A stretch of 6,442 bases of DNA. Source: Ileibacterium sp. Lineage in GTDB: Bacteria; Bacillota_I; Bacilli_A; Erysipelotrichales; Erysipelotrichaceae. Shown here piece after piece: positions 1 to 5,720 of this stretch (its first letter is position 1; each line of letters begins with the position of its first letter). The translations under genes were made by a program, and so were the position numbers. The notes beneath the pieces are model-generated. The model saw only the letters and a list, made by a program, of their open reading frames with translations, did not search any database and was not told the DNA's origin. The stretch spans positions 154,347 through 160,788 of the forward strand of contig JABUSF010000010.1 in the NCBI GenBank assembly GCA_021443945.1. The letters are read 5' to 3'.

Positions 1-665
1 TAGATGGCACGTTCGTTGTTCCAGGATTTGAATACAGCTTCGATGGCTTCCATCATCTGCTGTCTTGGATCGGTTGGGAAATCTTCTCCAAGTTCTGCGC
101 GATAGAATTCTTTGAAGCGTGCAACCAGTTCCTGCATATCTTCTGCAGTGAGGTCAAGGTCATCTTTAATGCCTTTTTCTGCTTTTACTTCATCAATAAT
201 TTCTTCAAAACGTTTTTTGCTCAGGCCTTTTACTACATCCGCAAACATCTGGATGAAACGGCGGTAGGAGTCATAGGCAAAACGTGGGTTGTCTGATTTT
301 TCAGCGATGGTGGCAGCAACAACATCGTTGATTCCCAGGTTCAGGATGGTATCCATCATACCTGGCATGGATGCACGGGCACCGGATCTTACGGATACAA
401 GCAGGGGGGTTTCCTTGTCTCCGAATTTCTTTCCAGTTTCAGCTTCCAGTTTTTCGAGATATTCCAGAATTTCAGCCTGAATATCTTCGTGAATTCTTTC
501 ACCGTCTTCATAGTATTTATTGCAGGCTTCGGTTGTGATGGTGAAACCATTTGGTACGGGCATGCCAAGCTTGCTCATTTCAGCAAGGTTGGCGCCTTTG
601 CCGCCTAAAAGTTCACGCATGTTGGCGTCGCCTTCGTTAAAGAGATAGACGAATTTGTTATCCAT
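1..665 (-). CDS. ppdK: Pyruvate, phosphate dikinase, N-terminal part (runs off the left edge)
   Basis: PPDK reversibly interconverts pyruvate + ATP + Pi and PEP + AMP + PPi in the cytosol; in anaerobic Bacillota it often works in PPi-linked glycolysis. About 221 codons are visible from ATG at 665-663, and the family is usually near 870-880 residues, so roughly a quarter is present. I translated it by hand. The N-terminus MDNKFVYLFNEGDANMRELL leads into GGKGANLAEMSKLGMPVPNG, the typical start of the PPDK nucleotide-binding (ATP-grasp) domain. About residue 90 there is SVRSGARASMPGMMDTILNL, a hallmark of the family. The start has a strong AGGAGG at 681-676, ten bases upstream. The swivelling His domain and PEP/pyruvate barrel lie outside the window. 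The gene is co-directional with the ula genes but separated by a terminator and about 390 bp, so it is probably an independent unit. A PEP-forming or PEP-consuming enzyme beside a PEP-dependent PTS is metabolically sensible, but the link is inference. Confidence 0.96.
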   Translation of the reverse strand, partial: MDNKFVYLFNEGDANMRELLGGKGANLAEMSKLGMPVPNGFTITTEACNKYYEDGERIHEDIQAEILEYLEKLEAETGKKFGDKETPLLVSVRSGARASMPGMMDTILNLGINDVVAATIAEKSDNPRFAYDSYRRFIQMFADVVKGLSKKRFEEIIDEVKAEKGIKDDLDLTAEDMQELVARFKEFYRAELGEDFPTDPRQQMMEAIEAVFKSWNNERAI

Positions 666-681
666 AATTATTTTTCCTCCT

Positions 682-695
682 CACAAGCGTTTTCA
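682..695 (-). promoter_or_regulatory. cre-like site in the ppdK leader (tentative)
   Basis: On the minus strand the sequence reads TGAAAACGCTTGTG. It fits the CcpA cre consensus TGWNANCGNTNWCA in its left half and core but misses the last three defined positions. It lies directly upstream of the ppdK Shine-Dalgarno and just downstream of a -10-like TAATAT (minus strand, 709-704), where a bound protein could block transcription. It matches the cre-like site in the ulaG promoter at 11 of 14 bases. A second degenerate candidate, GAAAAGCGCTTACT (minus strand, 771-758), lies further upstream. I could not place a convincing -35 box for ppdK. CcpA binding is inferred. Confidence 0.3.
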
Positions 696-771
696 CACTG
701 ACAATATTACTACACTTTTTTACTTTCTCGAAACTCTTTCAAAGGTTTTTGCCAAACAGTAAGCGCTTTTC

Positions 772-819
772 ATCGATTTTCGATAGATTAAACATACGTT
801 TAATTTGATTTATTAAATC
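772..819. repeat. Three consecutive short palindromes upstream of ppdK
   Basis: Three perfect inverted repeats lie end to end: ATCGA-TTT-TCGAT (772-784), ATTAAAC-ATAC-GTTTAAT (787-804) and GATTTA-T-TAAATC (807-819), separated by two bases each. They sit 107-155 bp upstream of the ppdK start, within the non-coding stretch 666-1051. They may be operator sites for an unidentified regulator or DNA-structural elements. The region is very AT-rich, which makes short palindromes more likely by chance. The rest of this stretch holds the cre-like site, the ulaR terminator and AT-rich DNA (820-918) in which I see no gene. Confidence 0.4.
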
Positions 820-918
820 GTTCAAAATATTTATAATCCTATATAATTTAAATACGCATCTTTATTGACTTTTTGGAAAAAGCATTCATTTTTCCGCCTC
901 TTTGACCATTTCAACCGT

Positions 919-958
919 AAAAAAAGTGGCTTTTGCAGCATGTAACAAAAACCACTTT
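919..958 (-). terminator. Intrinsic terminator of the DeoR-family regulator gene
   Basis: In the minus-strand transcript the arms AAAGUGGUUUUUG (958-946) and CAAAAGCCACUUU (935-923) pair over 13 positions, including one G-U, around a ten-base loop. A run of Us follows (925-919). The hairpin starts about 94 bases after the regulator's stop codon and ends about 250 bases before the ppdK start, so it separates those two units. The G-U pair favours minus-strand use, because on the plus strand the same position is an A-C mismatch. Confidence 0.85.
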
Positions 959-1051
959 GTTATATTTCTTCTTTTTTCAGGCAGTAACTATTCGGTTTAA
1001 GAACAAAAAGCCCGCCCTTGCTTGATGAAATCAATATCCTCAAAATCCGGT

Positions 1052-1834
1052 TTACAGTTCTGTTCCCACGATTCCATCGGGTCCGTGAGAGACAGTAATC
1101 ACCTTCATTCCCCTTGCTTTGAGCTGCTCAAGAACGCTTCTGTCTGCTTCTTCATCGGTAATAATCGTTCCGCTGGATTCCAGAGAAACGCTGGCATAGG
1201 TTCCGGTCCGCCCAATTTTGGAGGAATCCACCACAATGAAATATTCTTTTGCATGGGAATGCATGAATTCGTTGACGGAAAGCTCACTGGGAACCGCACA
1301 CATGATTTCGCCAGCCGGTGAGATTCCGGTGCAGCCAATAATGGCTTTGTCCGCTCTGGACTGAAGAAGATTGCGAATGGCAAAGTCCCCTACCATAATA
1401 TGATCTTTTAAAATTCCTCCCGTCAGAAGAATATTGATGTTGTCTGGAAAATCCATATCCACCGCTTTTCCGTTGTTCGTGATGACTTTTACGTTTTTTC
1501 CTTCCAGAAACAGCAGGCTGTTCAGGGCAGTCAGACTGCCGTTCATAAACAGACTGTCTCCATTCTGGATTAAAGAAGCCATATAGGCGGAAATCATAAT
1601 TTTATTATTGGCAAGAGCATTTGCAGAACCGCCGGACGCAGATAAGCTTTCTGCTCCGCCATGAATTCTTTTTAAAAGTCCTTTGTCTTCCAGGATCTGA
1701 AGGTCTCTGCGGACAGTCATTAAAGATACGTCGAACAAGGATGCCAGTTCATCGACTTTGATCGACTGCCGCTCGTTGACAAGGGCAGTCATGGCAGCAT
1801 GTCTGGAATCAATGGTCTGCTGGTCACGCTTCAT
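1052..1834 (-). CDS. ulaR: DeoR-family transcriptional regulator, probable L-ascorbate operon repressor UlaR
   Basis: A 260-residue protein of normal length for the DeoR family. Residues about 10-62 are the DNA-binding winged helix-turn-helix: DELASLFDVSLMTVRRDLQI followed by LEDKGLLKRIHGGAE matches the family signature. Residues about 75-250 are the DeoRC sugar-phosphate sensor fold, with family landmarks such as VITNN, LLTGG, IIGCTGISPAGEI and VVDSSKIGRTG. Family members typically release DNA on binding a phosphorylated sugar; for UlaR of E. coli that ligand is L-ascorbate-6-phosphate. The ATG start is supported by AAAGGAGG (1852-1845) ten bases upstream. The gene lies downstream of ulaB behind a strong terminator, so it needs read-through or its own promoter, and it has its own terminator. 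The GTTCGT repeats in the ula control region are its likely target. The DeoR assignment is firm. The UlaR role comes from context, and the sequence is not close enough to E. coli UlaR to prove it. Confidence 0.85.
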   Translation of the reverse strand: MKRDQQTIDSRHAAMTALVNERQSIKVDELASLFDVSLMTVRRDLQILEDKGLLKRIHGGAESLSASGGSANALANNKIMISAYMASLIQNGDSLFMNGSLTALNSLLFLEGKNVKVITNNGKAVDMDFPDNINILLTGGILKDHIMVGDFAIRNLLQSRADKAIIGCTGISPAGEIMCAVPSELSVNEFMHSHAKEYFIVVDSSKIGRTGTYASVSLESSGTIITDEEADRSVLEQLKARGMKVITVSHGPDGIVGTEL

Positions 1835-1874
1835 TTTTACACAGCCTCCTTTCCTAAAGCACCTGTTGCTGAGA

Positions 1875-1899
1875 TAGACTGCATTTCAAAATTAGTCTA
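1875..1899. promoter_or_regulatory. Inverted repeat and weak promoter candidate upstream of the regulator gene
   Basis: The six-base arms TAGACT (1875-1880) and AGTCTA (1894-1899) form an inverted repeat with a 13-base spacer, 41-65 bases upstream of the regulator start. On the minus strand the outer arm reads TAGACT and could serve as a -10 box. A GTGCCA (1922-1917) lies 17 bases upstream of it as a poor -35. Both hexamers match consensus at only four of six positions. The site could be an autoregulatory operator but does not resemble the GTTCGT repeats seen near ulaG. Confidence 0.25.
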
Positions 1900-1931
1900 C
1901 CCTAACAAATCTCAAATGGCACATTTATTTT

Positions 1932-1969
1932 AAAAAAAGAACAGAAACAGGATCGTTTCTGTTCTTTTT
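1932..1969 (-). terminator. Strong intrinsic terminator ending the ulaGCAB operon
   Basis: The perfect 15-bp arms AAAAAGAACAGAAAC (1934-1948) and GTTTCTGTTCTTTTT (1955-1969) flank the six-base loop AGGATC. On the minus strand the hairpin begins 19 bases after the ulaB stop codon and ends in a U run, so it closes the PTS operon before the regulator gene. The stem has A and T runs on both sides, so it could act in either direction, though no plus-strand gene enters from the left. Confidence 0.93.
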
Positions 1970-1988
1970 ATGAACGGTTTGCAGTGAA

Positions 1989-2297
1989 TTAGCCTAACAA
2001 GCCTTTTTCCATCATGGCTTTTTCCATTTCAGCTGGAGACATGATGTTTTTTAATGCGATAACAGTGGTTCCCTTTTTCTCAGCATCGGCAAACATTTTT
2101 GCGAAGTTTCTGGCGCACAGAACGACATCGAATCCAGGAGCAGCTGATTTGCCTTCACTGATGGCGCAGTGATGAACGGTTGCAGGTTTTACTTTGTGTT
2201 TGTTGAGAACTTTTTCCAGTGTCATTTTCATCATTAAAGAGGAGCCGGCACCGTTTGCGCAGCAAACCATGAGTTTTTTGTTGTCTAATTTAGCCAT
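1989..2297 (-). CDS. ulaB: L-ascorbate-specific PTS EIIB component
   Basis: A 102-residue cytosolic phosphocarrier of the lactose/ascorbate-type EIIB fold, about the size of E. coli UlaB (101). It accepts phosphate from EIIA on a cysteine and passes it to the sugar bound by EIIC. The phosphoryl loop is VCCANGAGSSLMMKM at residues 11-25. By comparison with the C-G-N-G-x-G-S-S loop of UlaB, Cys13 is the expected phospho-cysteine, with an extra cysteine just before it. The middle (HHCAISEGKSAAPGFDVVLC) and end (IALKNIMSPAEMEKAMMEKG) also follow the family pattern. It is the last gene of the operon. An AT-rich spacer of 89 bp separates it from ulaA, and it has only a weak GTGAG ribosome binding site (2311-2307). 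I see no terminator in the spacer, so co-transcription is expected. Confidence 0.92.
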   Translation of the reverse strand: MAKLDNKKLMVCCANGAGSSLMMKMTLEKVLNKHKVKPATVHHCAISEGKSAAPGFDVVLCARNFAKMFADAEKKGTTVIALKNIMSPAEMEKAMMEKGLLG

Positions 2298-2386
2298 TTG
2301 TTTTTTCTCACTTTCTTACATCAATATTTTGATTTTTATTAAATTTTACGTCTATTTGAAAAGTTTTAGTACGTTTATTTTACTGA

Positions 2387-3910
2387 TTAAGCAAATTCAG
2401 ACCATTCTTCCTCGTCTTCATAGTTGGAAGCAATGCCTTTGTACTTTTTGTATTCGTCCCAGTCTTCTGTGATCAGGAAGTAGCCTTTTGGATCCTGACG
2501 GTATTCCCACTGAGGGAGCAGCAGAAGTCCAACAGCAACCAGTGCCACACCAGCCCAGGAAAGGTATTTGATTACGACTACGAATGCAGGCCATACAGTT
2601 GCCCAGTCCCACATGCCAAGATAACCGCCGTATGGAGCAAGTCCTACCAGACCAGCGATGAGTGCAGAACCGAATACCTGGCACAGACCAGAGATGAAGC
2701 AAAGAATCAATGTCGCTCTCAGACCGCCTTTTTCGTTGACAACCAGACCGATGGTAGCGTTGTCGAAGAATACCGGAACGAATCCGCAGATGATAATGAC
2801 AGGGCTCTTGAGGAAGAGCAGAGTCAGAATTGCAACGATCTGCCCTGTCAGACCAGCCAGGAAGCCGAAGGTTACCGCATTGCTGTCACCAAAACCGTAG
2901 CAGACTGCACAGTCAACACCAGGAATGGAAGCTGGCAGCAGTTTATCAGCAATACCGCGGAAGGAAGCTGTCAGTTCTGTAACGAATGTCCGAACACCAA
3001 GCTGCAGGATCGCCAGATATACAGCGAAGTTCAGAGAAGTTGTGAAGCAGTAGTATACGAAGTTGTAGTCTGCTTTAATAACTTCCTGCGCTACAAAGTA
3101 GTCTTTTCCAATGATTCCCATGATGGCTCCGAAGAACACCAGCATCAGAACAGCTGTACATACCATGTTTTCATTGAAGATGGAGAAGAAGCCAGGCAGT
3201 TCCATATCGCCGACTTTCTTTCCTTTTGGCTTGCCGTCTTTGTCAGCAAAGAATTTGGAAGCCAGCCAGTAGTTGAAACGAATGCCAAACATCTGCTGAT
3301 GAGCAATACAGAATCCGGCACCGTCTGTCAGTTCCTGCATCGGTTTGATGGTCATGTTGGATCCAACCGCCCAATAGGCACCCAGCAGTACAGACATAAC
3401 AATCAGCATCAGAATTGTGTTTCCTTCAGAAGCAAGCATTGGCATGGCAAACAGGACCAGCCAGAAAGCTGTGGCAGCCTGCTGTACCTGTACGTGACCG
3501 GTTGTGAACAGAGCACGGCATTTGGTCCATTTGTTGAAGCGGACCAGCAGAATGTTGACGATAAAGGCGATCAGAAGAAGAGTCATGGCATGGGAGAAAG
3601 CCACCCCAAACGTTTCCATAATTCCTTCTGTGACTGCGTTCTGGCCATAGTATGGGTCAATAACAACAGCCTGCAGCTGGAATCTTTCTCTTAAACCAGC
3701 CAGAATTGGACGGAAGGTAGATGTCAGACCAGAAGATCCGGCATTCAGAATGAGCATACCGATGATCGCTTTCAGTGTGCTGGCAATGGTGTCGTACCAT
3801 TTCTTTTTCAGCAGAATCGAACCGAGCATTACCAGGAACCCGATCATCATTGGGGCCTGTTTCAGGACGTAGTCAGCAAAGAACGTCCAAACCGCATTTA
3901 AAATTTCCAT
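2387..3910 (-). CDS. ulaA: L-ascorbate-specific PTS EIIC permease
   Basis: A 507-residue polytopic inner-membrane protein that binds L-ascorbate outside and carries it across while EIIB phosphorylates it. The start MEILNAVWTFFADYVLKQAP resembles the UlaA/SgaT N-terminus, with hydrophobic segments about 20-35, 45-60, 105-124, 146-182, 250-267, 290-310, 345-365, 368-390, 400-425 and 440-466. Family landmarks include LILNAGSSGLTSTFRPI (53-69), TTGHVQVQQAA (136-146), TDGAGFCIAHQQ (195-206), GVRTFVTELTASFRGI (305-320) and GFVPVFFDNATIG (376-388). E. coli UlaA is about 465 residues. Much of the excess here is a hydrophilic C-terminal tail after residue 466 ending in an acidic cluster (YEDEEEWSEFA). 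The start is preceded only by a purine run (GGAAAGAGAGAGAAT), not AGGAGG. The ulaC stop lies 22 bp upstream, so the two are co-transcribed. An ascorbate-type EIIC is certain. Ascorbate as substrate rests also on ulaG and ulaE. Confidence 0.95.
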   Translation of the reverse strand: MEILNAVWTFFADYVLKQAPMMIGFLVMLGSILLKKKWYDTIASTLKAIIGMLILNAGSSGLTSTFRPILAGLRERFQLQAVVIDPYYGQNAVTEGIMETFGVAFSHAMTLLLIAFIVNILLVRFNKWTKCRALFTTGHVQVQQAATAFWLVLFAMPMLASEGNTILMLIVMSVLLGAYWAVGSNMTIKPMQELTDGAGFCIAHQQMFGIRFNYWLASKFFADKDGKPKGKKVGDMELPGFFSIFNENMVCTAVLMLVFFGAIMGIIGKDYFVAQEVIKADYNFVYYCFTTSLNFAVYLAILQLGVRTFVTELTASFRGIADKLLPASIPGVDCAVCYGFGDSNAVTFGFLAGLTGQIVAILTLLFLKSPVIIICGFVPVFFDNATIGLVVNEKGGLRATLILCFISGLCQVFGSALIAGLVGLAPYGGYLGMWDWATVWPAFVVVIKYLSWAGVALVAVGLLLLPQWEYRQDPKGYFLITEDWDEYKKYKGIASNYEDEEEWSEFA

Positions 3911-3932
3911 ATTCTCTCTCTTTCCAAATTAT

Positions 3933-4412
3933 TTAAAACTCAGTACATGGGTTAGCAGCCAGAGCGTCCAGGATATCCTGTCCGCTTTCGGCTTCGATCA
4001 GAGCATCCAGCAAAGGCTCATTTGTGAATACGCCAATCAAGGACTGAATGTTGGACATATGTTCTTCCGGATTCTGAGCAGCCAGAGTGAAGAACAGTCT
4101 TGCAGATTTGTCATTGCCGTCTTCGTCGCATCCAAAGCTGACCGGCTTTTTGATCCGCATGAAGCTGACACCGGTATTCAAAACACCGTCAGCGTTTTCC
4201 GTGGTGTGGGGCATAGCCACTTCATGTTCGAATACGACATATGGGCCATACTTTTCGATGCAGTCCACAATCTGCTGGTAGTAGTTTTCGGTTACATACC
4301 CTGTTTTAATCAGGGGTTCGGTACTCAGGCGAACGCCTTCCTGCCAGGATGGCACTTCGTCCACAAATTTGAAATGTCCCTTTTCAACGATCTTTTCAAG
4401 AATATTCGCCAT
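3933..4412 (-). CDS. ulaC: L-ascorbate-specific PTS EIIA component
   Basis: A 159-residue cytosolic EIIA of the mannitol/fructose-type (PTS_EIIA_2) fold that takes phosphate from HPr and hands it to UlaB. The active-site motif is HEVAMPHT near residues 63-70. His69 is the predicted phospho-histidine, matching the A-M-P-H motif near residue 68 of E. coli UlaC (154 residues). Upstream features YYQQIVDCIEKYGPYVVF and downstream GVSFMRIKKPVSFG, ARLFFTLAAQNPEEHMSNIQ and SLIGVFTNEPLLDAL follow the family order. The ATG start has AAGGAG (4426-4421), eight bases upstream, packed into a 15-bp gap after the ulaG stop, which implies tight coupling with ulaG. There is no fused regulatory domain, so this is a dedicated transport subunit. 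Confidence 0.94.
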   Translation of the reverse strand: MANILEKIVEKGHFKFVDEVPSWQEGVRLSTEPLIKTGYVTENYYQQIVDCIEKYGPYVVFEHEVAMPHTTENADGVLNTGVSFMRIKKPVSFGCDEDGNDKSARLFFTLAAQNPEEHMSNIQSLIGVFTNEPLLDALIEAESGQDILDALAANPCTEF

Positions 4413-4427
4413 GATGTTTTCTCCTTT

Positions 4428-5531
4428 TTACAGTGCAGAACGGAATGGAATGTTCTGAGGATGTTCGAAGCAGTCTTCAAATCCTCTTCTGTGATGGAAA
4501 TACATTTTGTCCTTGTCTGCCGGATAGGTGTATTTGCCGCCGACCTGCCAGAAGAATGGATGGAACTTGTATTCGTTTCTGTCTTTTTTGAAATCCCAAA
4601 GGAGTCTGATTTCTTCCAGATCCGGTGCGAAGTTTGTCCATACATCCCAGTGAATTGGAACAAGAACTTTTGCATTTAAAGCTTCTGCCATTCTCAGGCA
4701 GTCTACGGATGTCATTTTGTCCTGCATGCCCACTGGGTTTTCTCCAAAGGAAGCAAAAGCAACATCGATTGGATAGTCTTTGCCATGTTTTGCAAAGTAA
4801 ATGGAATAGTGGGAATCACCGGAATGGTAAATGTTTCCGCCTGGAGTTTTGATCAGGTAGTTTACAGCTTTTTCATCCATGTCTGTCGGGCAGATGCCGG
4901 TGAGCTCTTCTCTGTTTTCAGAAGTATCGTCTGTAGTTACCAGGCAGGTTCTGTCGAAGGAATCGAGGGCAATGATTTCCATATCTTTAATTTTGATGGA
5001 GTCGCCAGGTTTTACAGTAATGCAGCGTTCAGCAGGTACGCCCCATTTTTTCCAAAGCTCAACGGATTTTTCCGGGCCGATAAACGGTACTGGAATTTCG
5101 TTTCCGTTTTCATCCACGGTGGTCATGCCGCTGTTGATCACATGAGCTGCCCATTCCGGAGACATATGATCCTGATGATAGTGAGTAGCCAGAACGGCAT
5201 CGACTTTTTTGAATGCAAATGGATCGAATACAAATGGAATATTTCTCAGGTTTGGCTGCATGAGACGGCCGCCGCACATATTTGCCATCTGGTGGCCTGG
5301 TTTCATTTGACCGTCACCATGGGTGCGTTTGCCGTTTCCAGTCCAGAGGTCGATTGTAATGTTGGCATCGCCTGGAGTTTTCATCCACATTCCAGTGCAT
5401 CCAAGCCACCACATGGCTACGTTGCCTTCTGGAACTTTTTCATTTTCGATGTCTTCTACCAGCCATGTTCCCCATTCCGGGAAAGTAGCTTTGATCCAGC
5501 TGTCGCGAGTTGTTTCAGAAATTTTGCTCAT
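4428..5531 (-). CDS. ulaG: L-ascorbate-6-phosphate lactonase, metallo-beta-lactamase fold
   Basis: UlaG hydrolyses L-ascorbate-6-phosphate to 3-keto-L-gulonate-6-phosphate, the first committed cytosolic step after PTS uptake; characterised enzymes use Mn2+. From ATG at 5531 the protein has 367 residues (E. coli about 354). It starts MSKISETTRDSWIKATFPEW, very like E. coli UlaG, followed by MWWLGCTGMWMKTPG. The metal-binding HxHxDH motif is THYHQDH (His117, His119, Asp121, His122). HSGDSHYS (236-243) and VPIHWDVW (His294) supply the remaining conserved His/Asp region. C-terminal markers are KKDRNEYKFHPFFWQVGGKY and RRGFEDCF. A small insertion around residues 137-148 (DENGNEIP) is absent from the E. 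coli protein as I recall it. A longer reading frame begins at a TTG at 5546, but those codons overlap the GGAGGAGGAG ribosome binding site, so I reject that start. It is the first gene of the operon, whereas in E. coli ulaG is divergent from ulaABCDEF. Confidence 0.95.
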   Translation of the reverse strand: MSKISETTRDSWIKATFPEWGTWLVEDIENEKVPEGNVAMWWLGCTGMWMKTPGDANITIDLWTGNGKRTHGDGQMKPGHQMANMCGGRLMQPNLRNIPFVFDPFAFKKVDAVLATHYHQDHMSPEWAAHVINSGMTTVDENGNEIPVPFIGPEKSVELWKKWGVPAERCITVKPGDSIKIKDMEIIALDSFDRTCLVTTDDTSENREELTGICPTDMDEKAVNYLIKTPGGNIYHSGDSHYSIYFAKHGKDYPIDVAFASFGENPVGMQDKMTSVDCLRMAEALNAKVLVPIHWDVWTNFAPDLEEIRLLWDFKKDRNEYKFHPFFWQVGGKYTYPADKDKMYFHHRRGFEDCFEHPQNIPFRSAL

Positions 5532-5534
5532 TTT

Positions 5535-5544
5535 CTCCTCCTCC
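5535..5544 (-). promoter_or_regulatory. Ribosome binding site that fixes the ulaG start
   Basis: On the minus strand the sequence GGAGGAGGAG ends three bases before ATG at 5531, giving good Shine-Dalgarno spacing for the 5' GGAGG copies. The upstream in-frame TTG at 5546 would make this purine run coding (EEEK) and leave no ribosome binding site. The ATG also matches the N-terminus of known UlaG proteins. Confidence 0.85.
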
Positions 5545-5550
5545 AAAAAA

Positions 5551-5601
5551 CTTTCGCTTTAATGTTCGTTAATCATCTTTCAACAACTAACCTGTTCGTT
5601 T
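5551..5601. promoter_or_regulatory. Downstream operator candidates for the DeoR-family repressor
   Basis: Two clear copies of a GTTCGTT motif occur in the same orientation, ATGTTCGTT (5562-5570) and TGTTCGTTT (5593-5601), with a degenerate copy CTTTCGCTTT at 5551-5560. On the minus strand they read AAACGAACA and AACGAACAT. Short direct repeats of this kind are typical DeoR-family operators. The copy at 5593-5601 lies right at the predicted ulaG transcription start, and the others lie in its leader, so binding should block initiation or elongation. The assignment to UlaR is inference. Confidence 0.5.
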
Positions 5602-5609
5602 GCACTTAT

Positions 5610-5639
5610 GTTATAGCACATTACCGCAAGCGGTTACAA
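5610..5639 (-). promoter_or_regulatory. Promoter of the ulaGCAB operon
   Basis: On the minus strand: -35 TTGTAA (5639-5634, four of six consensus bases), an 18-bp spacer, and -10 TATAAC (5615-5610) preceded by TG one base upstream, so it is an extended -10 element. Transcription should start near 5603, giving a leader of about 72 bases before ulaG. Operator-like repeats flank it and a cre-like site overlaps the -35 box, which supports a repressible, catabolite-controlled promoter. Confidence 0.65.
5625..5638 (-). promoter_or_regulatory. cre-like site over the ula -35 box
   Basis: On the minus strand it reads TGTAACCGCTTGCG, fitting the CcpA consensus TGWNANCGNTNWCA at eight of ten defined positions. 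Its core lies in the perfect palindrome ACCGC-AA-GCGGT (5623-5634). Because it overlaps the -35 element and spacer of the ulaG promoter, bound CcpA would compete with RNA polymerase, giving repression by preferred sugars. Such control is known for many PTS operons of Bacillota; here it is inferred. Confidence 0.5.
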
Positions 5640-5660
5640 GAGCAATTTCGCACTTTTATA

Positions 5661-5680
5661 CGTTCGTTTAATGTTCGTAA
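5661..5680. promoter_or_regulatory. Upstream operator pair (two GTTCGT direct repeats, 11-bp pitch)
   Basis: CGTTCGTTT (5661-5669) and ATGTTCGTA (5671-5679) are tandem copies spaced 11 bp, one helical turn, so both face the same side of the helix. They lie about 60-75 bp upstream of the ulaG start point and about 40-60 bp before the -35 candidate of ulaE. With the copies at 5562 and 5593 they bracket the ulaG promoter, an arrangement compatible with looping by an oligomeric DeoR-type repressor and shared control of both divergent units. Confidence 0.5.
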
Positions 5681-5720
5681 TTAGCATTTTAACGTTTTTA
5701 AACTTTCTTATTTTTGGGTA

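Noticed and set aside
869..882. CTTTTTGGAAAAAG inverted repeat
   Set aside because: The two-base loop and A/T-run arms in AT-rich DNA make it likely chance, and it is unsuited to form a hairpin.
1008..1023. Possible second terminator just after the regulator stop (AAGC ... GCTT followed by Ts on the minus strand)
   Set aside because: The stem has only four pairs around an eight-base loop. The 13-pair hairpin at 919-958 is far better.
2320..2333. Possible FNR-type site (ATCAA-TATT-TTGAT)
   Set aside because: The half-sites are in the reverse order to the FNR consensus (TTGAT-N4-ATCAA), so it is not an FNR box.
3299..3694. Plus-strand open frame opposite ulaA
   Set aside because: It is a shadow of the permease gene, with no ribosome binding site or domain.
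4059..4679. Plus-strand open frame opposite ulaC and the end of ulaG
   Set aside because: It spans the junction of two well-supported genes in antisense and shows no family features.
4785..5684. Long open frame on the plus strand (about 299 codons) opposite ulaG
   Set aside because: It is antisense to the clearly conserved lactonase, continues into the control region, has no recognisable domain and no suitable ribosome binding site.
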